From DASRAU01 sp035638075 (GTDB lineage: Bacteria; Acidobacteriota; Polarisedimenticolia; Gp22-AA2), in assembly GCA_035638075.1 (NCBI GenBank), contig DASRAU010000004.1, positions 62,001 through 126,000 on the forward strand: 64,000 bases of DNA, read 5' to 3'. Below are positions 26,233-36,018 of this stretch, piece by piece. Each line of letters opens with the position of its first letter. Within the stretch, counting starts at the first letter, position 1. Position numbers and translations under genes: made by a program. The notes under the pieces were generated by a model. The model was not told the DNA's origin, did not search any database, and was given only the letters and a program-made list of their open reading frames with translations.

Positions 26233-26241
26233 ATCTATTAT
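26213..26241 (+). promoter_or_regulatory. clpB promoter
   Basis: Consensus TTGACA (26213-26218), 17-base spacer, TATTAT (26236-26241), about 43 bases before the ATG, in a strikingly AT-rich island within this GC-rich DNA. Confidence 0.88.
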
Positions 26242-26284
26242 ATGCACAGCATCATAACGACAGCGACACCGAGGCTTGGAACCG

Positions 26285-28933
26285 ATGCGACTCGAAAAAC
26301 TGACCGTGAAGTCCCAGGAATCGCTGCAAGACGCCCTGGAGACCGCGCGCCGTCTGGGGCACCCGGAGATCACGCCCCTCCACCTGCTCGACGCCCTGCT
26401 CCGCCAGGAAGGCGGGCTCGTCCCGATCGTCCTGAACCAGATCGGCGTGGACGTCTCGCAGCTCCGGCGAAAGACCCAGGCGCGGCTCGACTCCCAGCCG
26501 AGCGCCCAGGGGGGTGCGGAGCCGCGGCTGGGCGACGAGTTGCGTCACGTGATCGAAGCGGCTGAGAAACACGCCGCCCGCTTCAAGGATGACTTCGTCT
26601 CCGTCGAGCACCTGCTCCTCGCCCTGTCGGATCGCCGCGGCGCGGCCGCGGATCTCCTGCACGAAGCGGGCACGAGCCAGGGGGCCCTGCTCGAAGCGCT
26701 CAAGAACGTCCGGGGATCGCAGCGCGTCACGTCGGAGAACCCCGAGTCGTCGTTCCAGGCGCTGGAGAAATACGCCCGCAACCTCACCGACCTGGCGCGG
26801 CGCGGCAAGCTCGACCCCGTCATCGGGCGGGACGAGGAAATCCGCCGCGTCGTGCAGGTCCTCTCGCGCCGCACCAAGAACAACCCGGTTCTCATCGGCG
26901 AGCCGGGGGTCGGCAAGACCGCCATCGTCGAAGGGCTGGCGCGCCGCATCGTGGACGGCGACGTCCCCGAAGGGCTCAAGAGCAAGGAGATCGTCGCCCT
27001 CGATCTCGGCGCGCTCGTCGCCGGCGCCAAGTACCGCGGCGAGTTCGAAGACCGGCTGAAGGCGCTCCTCAAGGAGATCGAGGCAGGTGAAGGCCGCTTC
27101 ATCCTGTTCATCGACGAGCTGCACACGCTCGTCGGGGCGGGCGCCGCCGAAGGGGCGATGGACGCCTCCAACATGCTCAAGCCGGCCCTGGCGCGGGGCG
27201 AGCTGCGCTGTGTCGGCGCCACCACCCTGTCCGAGTACCGCAAGCACATCGAGAAGGACGCGGCGCTCGAGCGCCGCTTCCAGCCGGTGCTGGTGCCCGA
27301 GCCGGACGTCGAGGCGACCATCGCCATCCTGCGCGGGCTCAAGGAGCGCTACGAAGTGCACCACGGCGTGCGCATCAAGGACGCCGCGCTCATCGCCGCC
27401 GCCACGCTGAGCCAGCGTTACATCACGGACCGCTTCCTGCCGGACAAGGCGATCGACCTCGTGGACGAGGCCGCCTCGCGCCTGCGCATCGAGATCGACT
27501 CGGTGCCGCACGAGATCGACCTCCTGGAGCGGCGGGCCGTGCAGCTGCAGATCGAGCAGAAGGCGCTCGAGAAGGAGACCGACGCCACCTCGGTGGCCCG
27601 GCGCGAGGAAGTGAAGCGGGAGCTCGCGGGGCTGCAGGACGACATCGGCGCGCGCCGCGCCCAGTGGCAGGCGGAGAAGACCGCCATCCAGGAGATCCGC
27701 GCCCTCAAGGAGCAGATCGAGAAGACCCGGCTCGACGCCGAGAAAGCGGAGCGCTCGGGAGACCTGGCGAAGGCGGCGGCGCTGCGCTACGGCGAGCTCA
27801 ACGCCCTGCAGAAGAAGCTCGACGCGGCCAACGAGGCGCTGGCGCTGCGTCAGCAGGGTCCGCAGATGCTCAAGGAAGAAGTGGACGAGGAGGAGATCGC
27901 CGCCATCGTCTCCCGCTGGACCGGCATCCCGGTCAGCCGGATGCTCGAAGGGGAGGTCCGCAAGCTCCTCACCATGGAGGAGCGCCTCAAGGAGCGCGTC
28001 ATCGGCCAGGACGAGGCGGTCTCGCTCGTCAGCCAGGCGGTGCGCCGCGCCCGGGCCGGCCTGTCCGATCCGAACCGGCCGATCGGCTCCTTCCTCTTCA
28101 TGGGACCGACCGGCGTCGGCAAGACCGAGCTGGCGCGCGCCCTCGCCGAGTTCCTCTTCGACAGCGAGAAGGCGATGATCCGCATCGACATGTCGGAGTA
28201 CATGGAGAAGCACGCCGTGGCGCGTCTCATCGGCGCGCCGCCCGGCTACGTCGGCTACGAGGAGGGCGGGCAGCTGACCGAGGCGGTGCGCCGCCGGCCG
28301 TACTCCGTCGTGCTGTTCGACGAGATCGAGAAGGCACACCCGGAGGTCTTCAACGCGCTCCTGCAGATCCTCGACGACGGCCGGCTGACCGACGGGAAGG
28401 GGCGGGTGGTGGATTTCAAGAACACCATCCTGGTCCTGACCTCGAACCTGGCCGGTCCGCTCATCCAGTCGTGGCCCGAAAAGGATCGCAAGGGCCTGAA
28501 GCAGCGGGTCGAGCAGGAGCTCAAGACGCACTTCAAGCCGGAGTTCCTGAACCGCATCGACGAGATCGTCGTCTTCCGGTCGCTGACCCGCGAGGACCTG
28601 GTCCACGTCGTGGACATCCAGGCGGCGCGGCTGGCCGCAAACCTGGCGAACCGCGGCCTGACGCTCGAGCTGACGCCCGCCCTGAAGGCGCACCTGGCGG
28701 AGATCGGCTACGATCCGGAGTACGGCGCGCGACCCCTGAAGAGGACGCTGCAGCGGCTGGTGCTCGATCCGCTCGCCCGCGGCGTGCTCGAGGGGTCGTT
28801 CCCGCCCGGGTCGGTGCTGGTCGCCGACTGGGACGCGGGCGCCTCGGAAGTCCGATTCGCGCCCGCCGCGGCGGCGCCGGCTGCAAAGGCGCGCCGTGCC
28901 GGCGCCGGCGGCTCGAGGGGGAGAAAGGGATGA
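26285..28933 (+). CDS. clpB: Disaggregase ClpB (Hsp104 family)
   Basis: Hexameric AAA+ chaperone that rescues aggregated proteins with DnaK. 882 residues. N-domain MRLEKLTVKSQESLQ; first ATPase with GEPGVGKTAIVEGLA (about residue 205) and ILFIDELHTLVGAG; the long coiled-coil M-domain (about 410-525); second ATPase with GPTGVGKTELARALAEFL and VLFDEIEKAHPEVFN. The C-terminus is an Ala/Arg/Gly-rich tail. I use the ATG at 26285, which matches the family start; a TTG at 26276 is possible. It leads a proteostasis cluster and overlaps hsp20 as ATGA. Confidence 0.97.
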   Translation: MRLEKLTVKSQESLQDALETARRLGHPEITPLHLLDALLRQEGGLVPIVLNQIGVDVSQLRRKTQARLDSQPSAQGGAEPRLGDELRHVIEAAEKHAARFKDDFVSVEHLLLALSDRRGAAADLLHEAGTSQGALLEALKNVRGSQRVTSENPESSFQALEKYARNLTDLARRGKLDPVIGRDEEIRRVVQVLSRRTKNNPVLIGEPGVGKTAIVEGLARRIVDGDVPEGLKSKEIVALDLGALVAGAKYRGEFEDRLKALLKEIEAGEGRFILFIDELHTLVGAGAAEGAMDASNMLKPALARGELRCVGATTLSEYRKHIEKDAALERRFQPVLVPEPDVEATIAILRGLKERYEVHHGVRIKDAALIAAATLSQRYITDRFLPDKAIDLVDEAASRLRIEIDSVPHEIDLLERRAVQLQIEQKALEKETDATSVARREEVKRELAGLQDDIGARRAQWQAEKTAIQEIRALKEQIEKTRLDAEKAERSGDLAKAAALRYGELNALQKKLDAANEALALRQQGPQMLKEEVDEEEIAAIVSRWTGIPVSRMLEGEVRKLLTMEERLKERVIGQDEAVSLVSQAVRRARAGLSDPNRPIGSFLFMGPTGVGKTELARALAEFLFDSEKAMIRIDMSEYMEKHAVARLIGAPPGYVGYEEGGQLTEAVRRRPYSVVLFDEIEKAHPEVFNALLQILDDGRLTDGKGRVVDFKNTILVLTSNLAGPLIQSWPEKDRKGLKQRVEQELKTHFKPEFLNRIDEIVVFRSLTREDLVHVVDIQAARLAANLANRGLTLELTPALKAHLAEIGYDPEYGARPLKRTLQRLVLDPLARGVLEGSFPPGSVLVADWDAGASEVRFAPAAAAPAAKARRAGAGGSRGRKG

Positions 28934-29376
28934 CGACGACGCGGTGGGACCCGTTCCGGGACCTGATGGCCATCCAGGAGCGGATGAACCGGTTGTTCCA
29001 GGAGACATTGGCGCGACAGCAGGGTCACGAGGACATCCAGGCCGGCCAGTGGACCCCGGCGGTGGACATCCACGAGACCGGCGACCGGATCATCGTGCGC
29101 GCCGACCTGCCGGGGCTGGAGCAGTCGCAGATCGAGGTCCGGGTGGACGACAACACGCTGACCCTGCGCGGCGATCGGCGGCCGCCCGGAGACGTCCGGC
29201 CGGAGGAATTCCACCGCACGGAAAGACCGCACGGCGCTTTCATGCGATCCTTCAGTCTCCCCCAGGGGATCGACCAGGGAGGCATCAAGGCGTCGTACAA
29301 GAACGGCGTCCTCGAAGTGGCCCTGCCGAAGCGGCAGGAGGCGCGCGCTGCTTCCATCCGGGTGGATGTGAAGTGA
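28930..29376 (+). CDS. hsp20: Small heat-shock protein Hsp20 (alpha-crystallin family)
   Basis: ATP-independent holdase, 148 residues. N-terminal WDPFRDLMAIQERMNRLF, alpha-crystallin domain from WTPAVDIHETGDRIIVRADL to the hallmark YKNGVLEVALPK, and a short RVDVK tail without a clear IXI motif. Coupled to clpB by an ATGA overlap with AGAAAGG just upstream; holdase and disaggregase would be made together, as expected for the ClpB/Hsp20 refolding path. Confidence 0.95.
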   Translation: MTTTRWDPFRDLMAIQERMNRLFQETLARQQGHEDIQAGQWTPAVDIHETGDRIIVRADLPGLEQSQIEVRVDDNTLTLRGDRRPPGDVRPEEFHRTERPHGAFMRSFSLPQGIDQGGIKASYKNGVLEVALPKRQEARAASIRVDVK

Positions 29377-29427
29377 AGCGCGCGGATGCGCGGTGACGCG
29401 CAAGACGCGAAAGGAGCCTGTCCCGGA

Positions 29428-30279
29428 ATGAACGCCATCAAGACCGCCTTCTTCCTCGGCCTGCTGTCGGCGCTGCTCCTGGTCATCGGGGGCGCCATCG
29501 GAGGCCGCGGAGGCGTGATCATCGCGCTCGGCCTCGCCGCGGCCATGAACTTCTTCTCCTACTGGTTCTCGGACAAGATCGTCCTGGCGATGCACCGGGC
29601 GCAGCCCGTGACGCGCGAGCAGGCGCCGCAGCTCTACGCCGCGCTCGAACGCCTGACCGGTCCCACCGGGACGCCGATGCCCCGGGTCTACATCCTGCCC
29701 GAGGAGGCGCCCAACGCCTTCGCGACCGGACGCAACCCGGAGCACGCGGCCGTCGCGGTCACCGCCGGGCTGATGCGCCTGCTCGATGCGGAGGAGCTCG
29801 AGGGCGTTCTGGCGCACGAGCTGTCGCACGTGAAGAACCGCGACATCCTGATTGGCTCGGTGGCGGCGACCATCGCCTCGGCCGTCATGGTCCTCGCCAG
29901 CATGGCCCGCTTCGCCGCCATCTTCGGCAGCGGCCGCGGCGGGGACGACCGCGAAGGAGCGAGCCCGTTCGCGCTCCTGGCCACGGCGCTGTTCGCCCCG
30001 ATCGCCGCCACGCTCATCCAGATGGCCGTGTCGCGGTCGCGCGAGTACCAGGCGGATCAGAGCGGCGCCGGCATGACGCACAACCCGTACGCCCTGGCGC
30101 GGGCGCTGCAGAAGCTCGAGAGCCAGAGCAGGCGGATCCCGATGCAGACCGCCGCCCCGGCCAGCAATCACCTGTTCATCGTGAAGCCGTTCTCGGGCGC
30201 GAGCCTGATGAACCTGTTCAGCACCCACCCGCCGATCCAGGAGCGGATCAAGCGGCTCACCGGCCAGCCGATGGCCTGA
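29428..30279 (+). CDS. htpX: Membrane zinc metalloprotease HtpX
   Basis: Inner-membrane quality-control protease (M48). 283 residues. Two N-terminal membrane helices (TAFFLGLLSALLLVIGGAIG and GGVIIALGLAAAMNFFSYWF), zinc site HELSHVKNRD, two further helices, then the third ligand in EYQADQSGAG. C-terminal FSTHPPIQERIKRL is the family ending. The start at 29428 is chosen for its match to HtpX N-termini, with AAGGAG some 12 bases before; an upstream start at 29386 adds 14 unlikely residues. Third gene of the clpB cluster. Confidence 0.95.
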   Translation: MNAIKTAFFLGLLSALLLVIGGAIGGRGGVIIALGLAAAMNFFSYWFSDKIVLAMHRAQPVTREQAPQLYAALERLTGPTGTPMPRVYILPEEAPNAFATGRNPEHAAVAVTAGLMRLLDAEELEGVLAHELSHVKNRDILIGSVAATIASAVMVLASMARFAAIFGSGRGGDDREGASPFALLATALFAPIAATLIQMAVSRSREYQADQSGAGMTHNPYALARALQKLESQSRRIPMQTAAPASNHLFIVKPFSGASLMNLFSTHPPIQERIKRLTGQPMA

Positions 30280-30292
30280 TGTCTCGATCCCA

Positions 30293-30955
30293 ATGACCGA
30301 CGGCGACGCGAAGCGCGGGAAGGGCCCGAAGGGAAACGGCGAGGACGACGACCAGGCCTTCACGGTGGTCGACCGGCGTCCGCCCTTCGGCGGGGACCGT
30401 GTGGACGACGACACGGCGGCCGAGGCCGAGGGTCCGGCGGTCCCCGCCCTCATCGAAGAGCTGAAGACGCGCGCCGAGGAGGCGGAGCGCCGGACGCGCG
30501 AGATCTCGGCCGCCTATCGCCGGCTGGATCAGGAGCGTGACGCGCTGCGCGAGCGGCTGACGCGCGACCACGAGCGCCGTCTCGATGTCGCGCGCGGCGA
30601 CCTGATGCGACGCATGCTCCCGGTGCTCGACGACCTCGACCGCGCCCTGGCGGCGGCGCGCGCCGGCGCCGGCGGCAAGTCGCTCCTCGAAGGGGTGGGG
30701 CTGGTGCGCGAGCGGCTGATGCAGGCGCTCCAGGCCGAAGGGGTCGAGGCGGTGGAGATCGAAGGCCTGCCTTTCGACCCGGCGGTGGCGGAGGCCGTGG
30801 CGACCGAGGAGACCGACGACCCGTCGCGCGACCAGACGGTGCTCCAGGAGTTGGAGCGCGGCTTCCGGCTGCGCGGCGCGCTCCTGCGACCCGCGCGCGT
30901 CAAGGTCGCGCGCCTGCGTGGTCCCGCCGGCCGCGGCGAGATCCCCACGGAGTAG
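30293..30955 (+). CDS. grpE: Nucleotide exchange factor GrpE
   Basis: Releases ADP from DnaK. 220 residues: a charged, disordered N-terminus (to about 45), a long coiled coil (ALIEELKTRAEEAERRTREI and onward to about 110) and the beta domain with LPFDPAVAEAVATEETDDPS and DQTVLQELERGFRLRGALLR, the GrpE signature. No dnaK or dnaJ is adjacent, which is unusual; instead it ends the clpB-hsp20-htpX group. The stop TAG abuts the stop of the convergent arginase gene (TAGCTA, 30953-30958). Confidence 0.93.
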   Translation: MTDGDAKRGKGPKGNGEDDDQAFTVVDRRPPFGGDRVDDDTAAEAEGPAVPALIEELKTRAEEAERRTREISAAYRRLDQERDALRERLTRDHERRLDVARGDLMRRMLPVLDDLDRALAAARAGAGGKSLLEGVGLVRERLMQALQAEGVEAVEIEGLPFDPAVAEAVATEETDDPSRDQTVLQELERGFRLRGALLRPARVKVARLRGPAGRGEIPTE

Positions 30956-31873
30956 CTAGAGAATCCGCTGGCCCAGCGCCGACAGGACGAGCCCCGCCCC
31001 GATCTCCGCCGAGTGGTTGCGGACGTCGAGAATCGGGTTCAGCTCCACGAGATCGAGCGACACCAGCCGGCCCGATTCCGCCACCATCTCGCACAGCAAG
31101 TGCGCCTCGCGGTACGACAGGCCGCCGAGCACGGGCGTGCCCACGCCGGGGACGACCTCCGGGTCGAGGCCGTCCATGTCGATGCTCAGGTGCAGCCCCT
31201 GCGTGCGGCGCGCCAAATCGGCGAGCACCTCGTCCAGGATCGGGCTCATGCCCCGGCGATCGATGTCGCTCATCGTGTAGGCGCGCACACCGCTGCGGCG
31301 CACCTGGTCCCCCTCGCGCGCATCCAGGTCGCGGATGCCGACGAGGGCGACGTTCTCGGGCTTCACGCTCGGACCGCCGGCGATGGCGACGAGATCGGCG
31401 GGCCCCCACCCCAGGCACGCGGCCAGCGGCATGCCATGGACGTTGCCGGAGGGAGATGTCTCCGGCGTGTTCATGTCGGCATGGGCATCGACCCAGATGA
31501 GCCCGAGACTCTCGCCGCGCTCGCCCAGGGCGCGCGCCGATCCCGCGACCGAGCCGGCGGCCAGCGAGTGGTCGCCCCCCAGGCTGACCGGGACGCGCCC
31601 CTCCGCGGCCGCCGCGTGCGTCAGCTGCGCCAGCGTCCGGCAGACGGCGCTGATCTCCGCGATGTAGCGCATCTTCTCGCCCGTCACCGGGATGGTCTCG
31701 GGGATCGGCACCCGCACGTCGCCCCGATCGACGACCGTGTGCCCCAGCTCGGTCAGGCGGGCCGTCAGACCGGCGATGCGGATGGCGGAGGGCCCCATGT
31801 CCACACCACGGCGTCCCGCGCCGAGATCGAGCGGCACGCCGATGAGATCGATGGGACGGGAGCCCGGCTGCAC
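30956..31873 (-). CDS. rocF: Arginase
   Basis: Hydrolyses arginine to ornithine and urea. 305 residues, ureohydrolase fold with the manganese ligands in SLGGDHSLAAGS, WVDAHADMNTPETSPSGNVH and LSIDMDGLDPEVVPGVGTPV. The second and third blocks are of arginase rather than agmatinase type. GTG start at 31873. The next gene (divergent, 31906) begins 32 bases away, so promoters of both must overlap. Ornithine from this enzyme could feed proline or glutamate metabolism, and a proline dehydrogenase lies at 61 kb. Confidence 0.93.
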   Translation of the reverse strand: MQPGSRPIDLIGVPLDLGAGRRGVDMGPSAIRIAGLTARLTELGHTVVDRGDVRVPIPETIPVTGEKMRYIAEISAVCRTLAQLTHAAAAEGRVPVSLGGDHSLAAGSVAGSARALGERGESLGLIWVDAHADMNTPETSPSGNVHGMPLAACLGWGPADLVAIAGGPSVKPENVALVGIRDLDAREGDQVRRSGVRAYTMSDIDRRGMSPILDEVLADLARRTQGLHLSIDMDGLDPEVVPGVGTPVLGGLSYREAHLLCEMVAESGRLVSLDLVELNPILDVRNHSAEIGAGLVLSALGQRIL

Positions 31874-31881
31874 GGGCGGAT

Positions 31882-31887
31882 TATAAT
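31882..31887 (+). promoter_or_regulatory. TATAAT -10 box of the 3-hydroxyacyl-CoA dehydrogenase gene
   Basis: Perfect TATAAT, 18 bases before the ATG at 31906, but no recognisable -35 at the right distance. Confidence 0.45.
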
Positions 31888-31905
31888 TCGCGGACCGAAA
31901 TCGCC

Positions 31906-32762
31906 ATGCTCACCCGCGTCGCCGTCATCGGAGCCGGAACCATGGGGCACGGAATCGCCCAGGTGGCGATCCAGTCCGGCCTCGAAGTGCGCCTGTGCGA
32001 CGCTCAGCCTCTGGTGCTCGACCGGGCCCTGCAGCAGATCCGCTCCGGGCTCGATCGTTCCGTCGAGAAAGGGCGGCTCGACGCGGCCCGACGCGAAGCC
32101 GCCCTCGGCCGCCTCGCCACCGCCCGCGACCCGCGCGAAGCGGCGCACGACGCGGACCTGGTCATCGAGGCGATCCCGGAGCGGCTCGAGCTCAAGCAGG
32201 CGTTGTTCGCCTCCCTCGAGGAGATCGTCCCCGCCTCCTGCCTTCTCGCCAGCAACACGTCGTCCTTGCGCATCGCCTCCATCGCGGCGGGACGGCGCCG
32301 GCCGGAGCGCATCCTCGGGATGCACTTCTTCAACCCGGTGCCGGTGATGGCGCTCCTGGAGATCGTCGTGCACGCCGGGACCGCTCCCGAGTCGCTTCAG
32401 CAGGCGCGCGAGGCAGGCGCGCGGCTCGGCAAGACCTGCATCGTCGTGCAGGACTCCCCCGGTTTCGCCAGCAGCCGGCTCGGGATCGCGCTCGGCCTCG
32501 AGGCGATCCGGATGGTCGAGCAGGGGGTCGCTTCCCCGCAGGACATCGACACCGCCATGGAGCTCGGGTACCGGCATCCGATGGGGCCGCTGCGCCTGAC
32601 CGACGTCGTGGGGCTGGACGTGCGCCTCGCCATCGCCGAATCGCTGCACCGCGAGCTGGGAAGCGAAGCGTTCCGCCCGCCCCGCCTGCTGGTCGAGATG
32701 GTGCGCGAGGGACGCCTCGGCAAGAAGAGCGGCCGCGGCTTCTACGACTGGAGCGGGAGTTC

Positions 32763-32766
<4 letters not shown>
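31906..32766 (+). CDS. 3-hydroxybutyryl-CoA (3-hydroxyacyl-CoA) dehydrogenase
   Basis: NAD-dependent oxidation of (S)-3-hydroxyacyl-CoA, or the reverse, in butanoate or fatty-acid metabolism. 286 residues. Rossmann motif VAVIGAGTMGHGIAQVA, NTSS, the catalytic His in GMHFFNPVPVM and a C-terminal domain ending GKKSGRGFYDW. Single-domain size fits Hbd rather than FadB. Its stop lies in the CTAG palindrome (32763-32766) shared with the convergent ubiA-like gene. Confidence 0.93.
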
Positions 32767-33781
<1,015 letters not shown>

Positions 33782-33785
<4 letters not shown>

Positions 33786-35113
33786 AGTCCCGTCGGGACC
33801 AGCGCCCCGACGACGCCCGCGAGAGCCCCGACGAGGGTGTTGGAGAAGTTCACCGCCTCGTTGTCGAGGAGTCCCCGGCGCTCGAGCGTCGCCCCGAGGA
33901 ACGAGTCGGCGCTCGATCCCAGGAAGGAGGCGAGAAGGACCACCCAGAGAAGCGACGCCGGGATCATCGCGGTCGCGAGTGCCAGCCCCGCGACCAGCGC
34001 CGCCGCCCCCAGGCCCGCGAGCGTGCCGAGGAGCGTGACGGCGCCGTCGGTGCCGATCGGAACGCGCTTGAGCGTGGTGATGAGCACGGGCTTCCCCCCC
34101 CACGCCTGCCCGACCTCGCTCGACACGGTGTCGAACGCCGCGGTCGCGTAGGCGCAGACCAGCGCCAGGACGAACAGGCCCGGAGCGGTCGCCGTCGCCG
34201 ACAGCAGCGCCAGGATGGTCGCCACGCCGCAGTTGGCGAGGGCGTGCCGGGCCGAGCGGGCCCCTTTCTTCTCCTGCGCCACGCCGAGCCGCTCCTTGCG
34301 AAGCCTTCCGGCGCGCGTCGTCGCCGTGCCGAGCAGGAAGAAGGCCGTCAGGATCGCGAAGGCGCGCCACCCGCCGAAGCCCCACGTCACGGTGCCGACG
34401 GCCCAGCCGGCCACGGCCCCCGATCGATCCACGGCGCGGATGCGAAGAAAAACGAACGCGAGCACCGCGTTGACCGCCGCCCCGATGGCGAGCTGCGGCG
34501 CGACCTGCGCGAACACCTGGGGGAGCCGCAGGGCGTCCCCTTCGATGAGCGCGCAGAGGAAGAGCGCCGACAGGAGAGGCACCGACAGGTTGTCGTTGAG
34601 CCGCCACGGCAGCGATTCGACGAACGCGGCGAAGAGCGCCGTCGGAGCCATCAGCCAGGCGGCCTCCCCGGCGGGCCGTCCCATGTAAACCAGGATGCCG
34701 GATCCGGCCAGCGCGGCCGCGACGATGAAGGCGGCGCTGCCGGCCCAGGACTTGACGTGGTTCCACGGCAGGCGCGCGCGTCCCCAGCGCTCGCCGGCGG
34801 CGGAGGCGGCCGGGTCCCCCATCGCGAAGATCACCCAGGCGGCCGCCGCCACCTCCATCCGCCAGCCGAACAGGAGCACGAGCAGCAGCACCGCGACCGG
34901 GTACAGATGGATCCCCGACTCGAGGGGACGACGCCTCTCGGCGCTGCGGAAAAGCGAGGCGCCGATCCGCGGCAGGACGAAGTAGTTGAAGAGGCACGCC
35001 ACCAGGGCCACGAGCGCCGCCTGCGGCACGCTGAGCTTCTTGAGGAGAAGCGCCAGGAGGCCGGAACCGGCGTGAACGAGGCGGCGCGCCGCGGGATCGT
35101 GCGCGCCGCTCAT
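33782..35113 (-). CDS. Phytol kinase-like / DUF92 (VTE6-like) fusion, polytopic membrane protein
   Basis: A 443-residue membrane protein with a dozen or so hydrophobic segments and two recognisable halves. The N-terminal half (to about 200) resembles the dolichol/phytol kinase (VTE5-SEC59) family: FAMGDPAASAAGERWGR then LPWNHVKSWAGSAAF, the Gly-Asp and Lys-Ser-Gly-Ser blocks. The C-terminal half (about 215-443) is DUF92: FDTVSSEVGQAWGG, VPIGTDGAVTLLGTLAG and ATLERRGLLDNEAVNFSN. In plants and cyanobacteria these activities are separate: VTE5 makes phytyl phosphate, VTE6 phytyl diphosphate. It is overlapped by rmlD upstream (ATGA) and ubiA downstream (GTGA). Confidence 0.75.
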
Positions 35114-36018
35114 GCCTCCGCGTCCCCCGCCTCGCGCCCGAGGAAATCGTCGAGCGCCTCGGTCCAGGAACGCGGCGCCGCTCCGGTCAGCCGCGTGAAG
35201 AGTCCCGTGTCGAGAGGGGACGCCGCCGGGCGGGCCGTCCCCCCGGCCGGGACGACGGTGCGCACCGCCTCGAACCGGACCCGGCCCAAAAGTCCCATCG
35301 CCTCGAGCGCGCGCCGGGCCAGCTCGTAACGCGACGCCACGCCGGTGTTGACGACGTGCACGATGCCCCGGTGCTCGACGCGCAGGAGCGACGCGATGCC
35401 GTCCGCCAGGTCGTCGGCGAGCGTCGGAGAGCCGCGCTGGTCCTCCACCACCCGCAGCGGCTCCCCCGCCCGGGCGCGCGCCAGGATCCGCCCCACGAAG
35501 TGGTCTCCGTGCTCGCCGTAGAGCCAGGCGGTGCGCACGATGAGGTGATCCTCGTTGGCGACGGCGACGCGGCGCTCGCCTTCCAGCTTGGAGAGCCCGT
35601 ACGCCTGGATCGGCGCCGGGACGTCGGACTCGACGTACGGCCTCTCGAGCCGGCCGTCGAAGACGAAATCGGTGCTGACCTGCACGACGCGGCAGCCCGA
35701 CCCCGCGGCGGCGCGCGCCACGTGCTCCGCCCCCTCGGCGTTGACCTCCAGCGCCCGCGCCGGGTTGCGGGTGCAGCCGTCCACGTCGGTCCAGGCGGCG
35801 CAGTTGATGACCACGGTCGGGTTGAGGCGGACGATCTCCGCCTCCATCCCGAAGCGGTCGAGGATGTCGATCTCGGCGCGCGTCGCCCCGATGGTCTCGG
35901 GATACTCCGGTTCGAGCCGGCGCAACAGCGCCTGCCCGAGCATGCCGCCGGCGCCGATCACCAGGGGCCGGATGTCGCCGCCGCGCTTCCGGCCGACGCT
36001 GTCGTCTTCGAGGGTCAC
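35110..36018 (-). CDS. rmlD: RmlD-type dTDP-4-dehydrorhamnose reductase
   Basis: Extended SDR that reduces dTDP-4-dehydrorhamnose to dTDP-rhamnose, a surface-sugar donor. 302 residues. NAD(P) site PLVIGAGGMLGQALLRRL, NCAAWTDVDGC, VQVSTDFVFDG and the catalytic YGLSKLEGE with WLYGEHGDHFV. RmlA, B and C are not in the window, so the substrate is inferred. GTG start at 36018 overlaps the lptD stop; its own stop overlaps the kinase fusion start as ATGA. Confidence 0.88.
   Translation of the reverse strand: MTLEDDSVGRKRGGDIRPLVIGAGGMLGQALLRRLEPEYPETIGATRAEIDILDRFGMEAEIVRLNPTVVINCAAWTDVDGCTRNPARALEVNAEGAEHVARAAAGSGCRVVQVSTDFVFDGRLERPYVESDVPAPIQAYGLSKLEGERRVAVANEDHLIVRTAWLYGEHGDHFVGRILARARAGEPLRVVEDQRGSPTLADDLADGIASLLRVEHRGIVHVVNTGVASRYELARRALEAMGLLGRVRFEAVRTVVPAGGTARPAASPLDTGLFTRLTGAAPRSWTEALDDFLGREAGDAEA

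Noticed and set aside
26252..29008. A 918-codon minus-strand frame opposite clpB and hsp20
   Set aside because: Antisense to two conserved genes; no start signal or domain.
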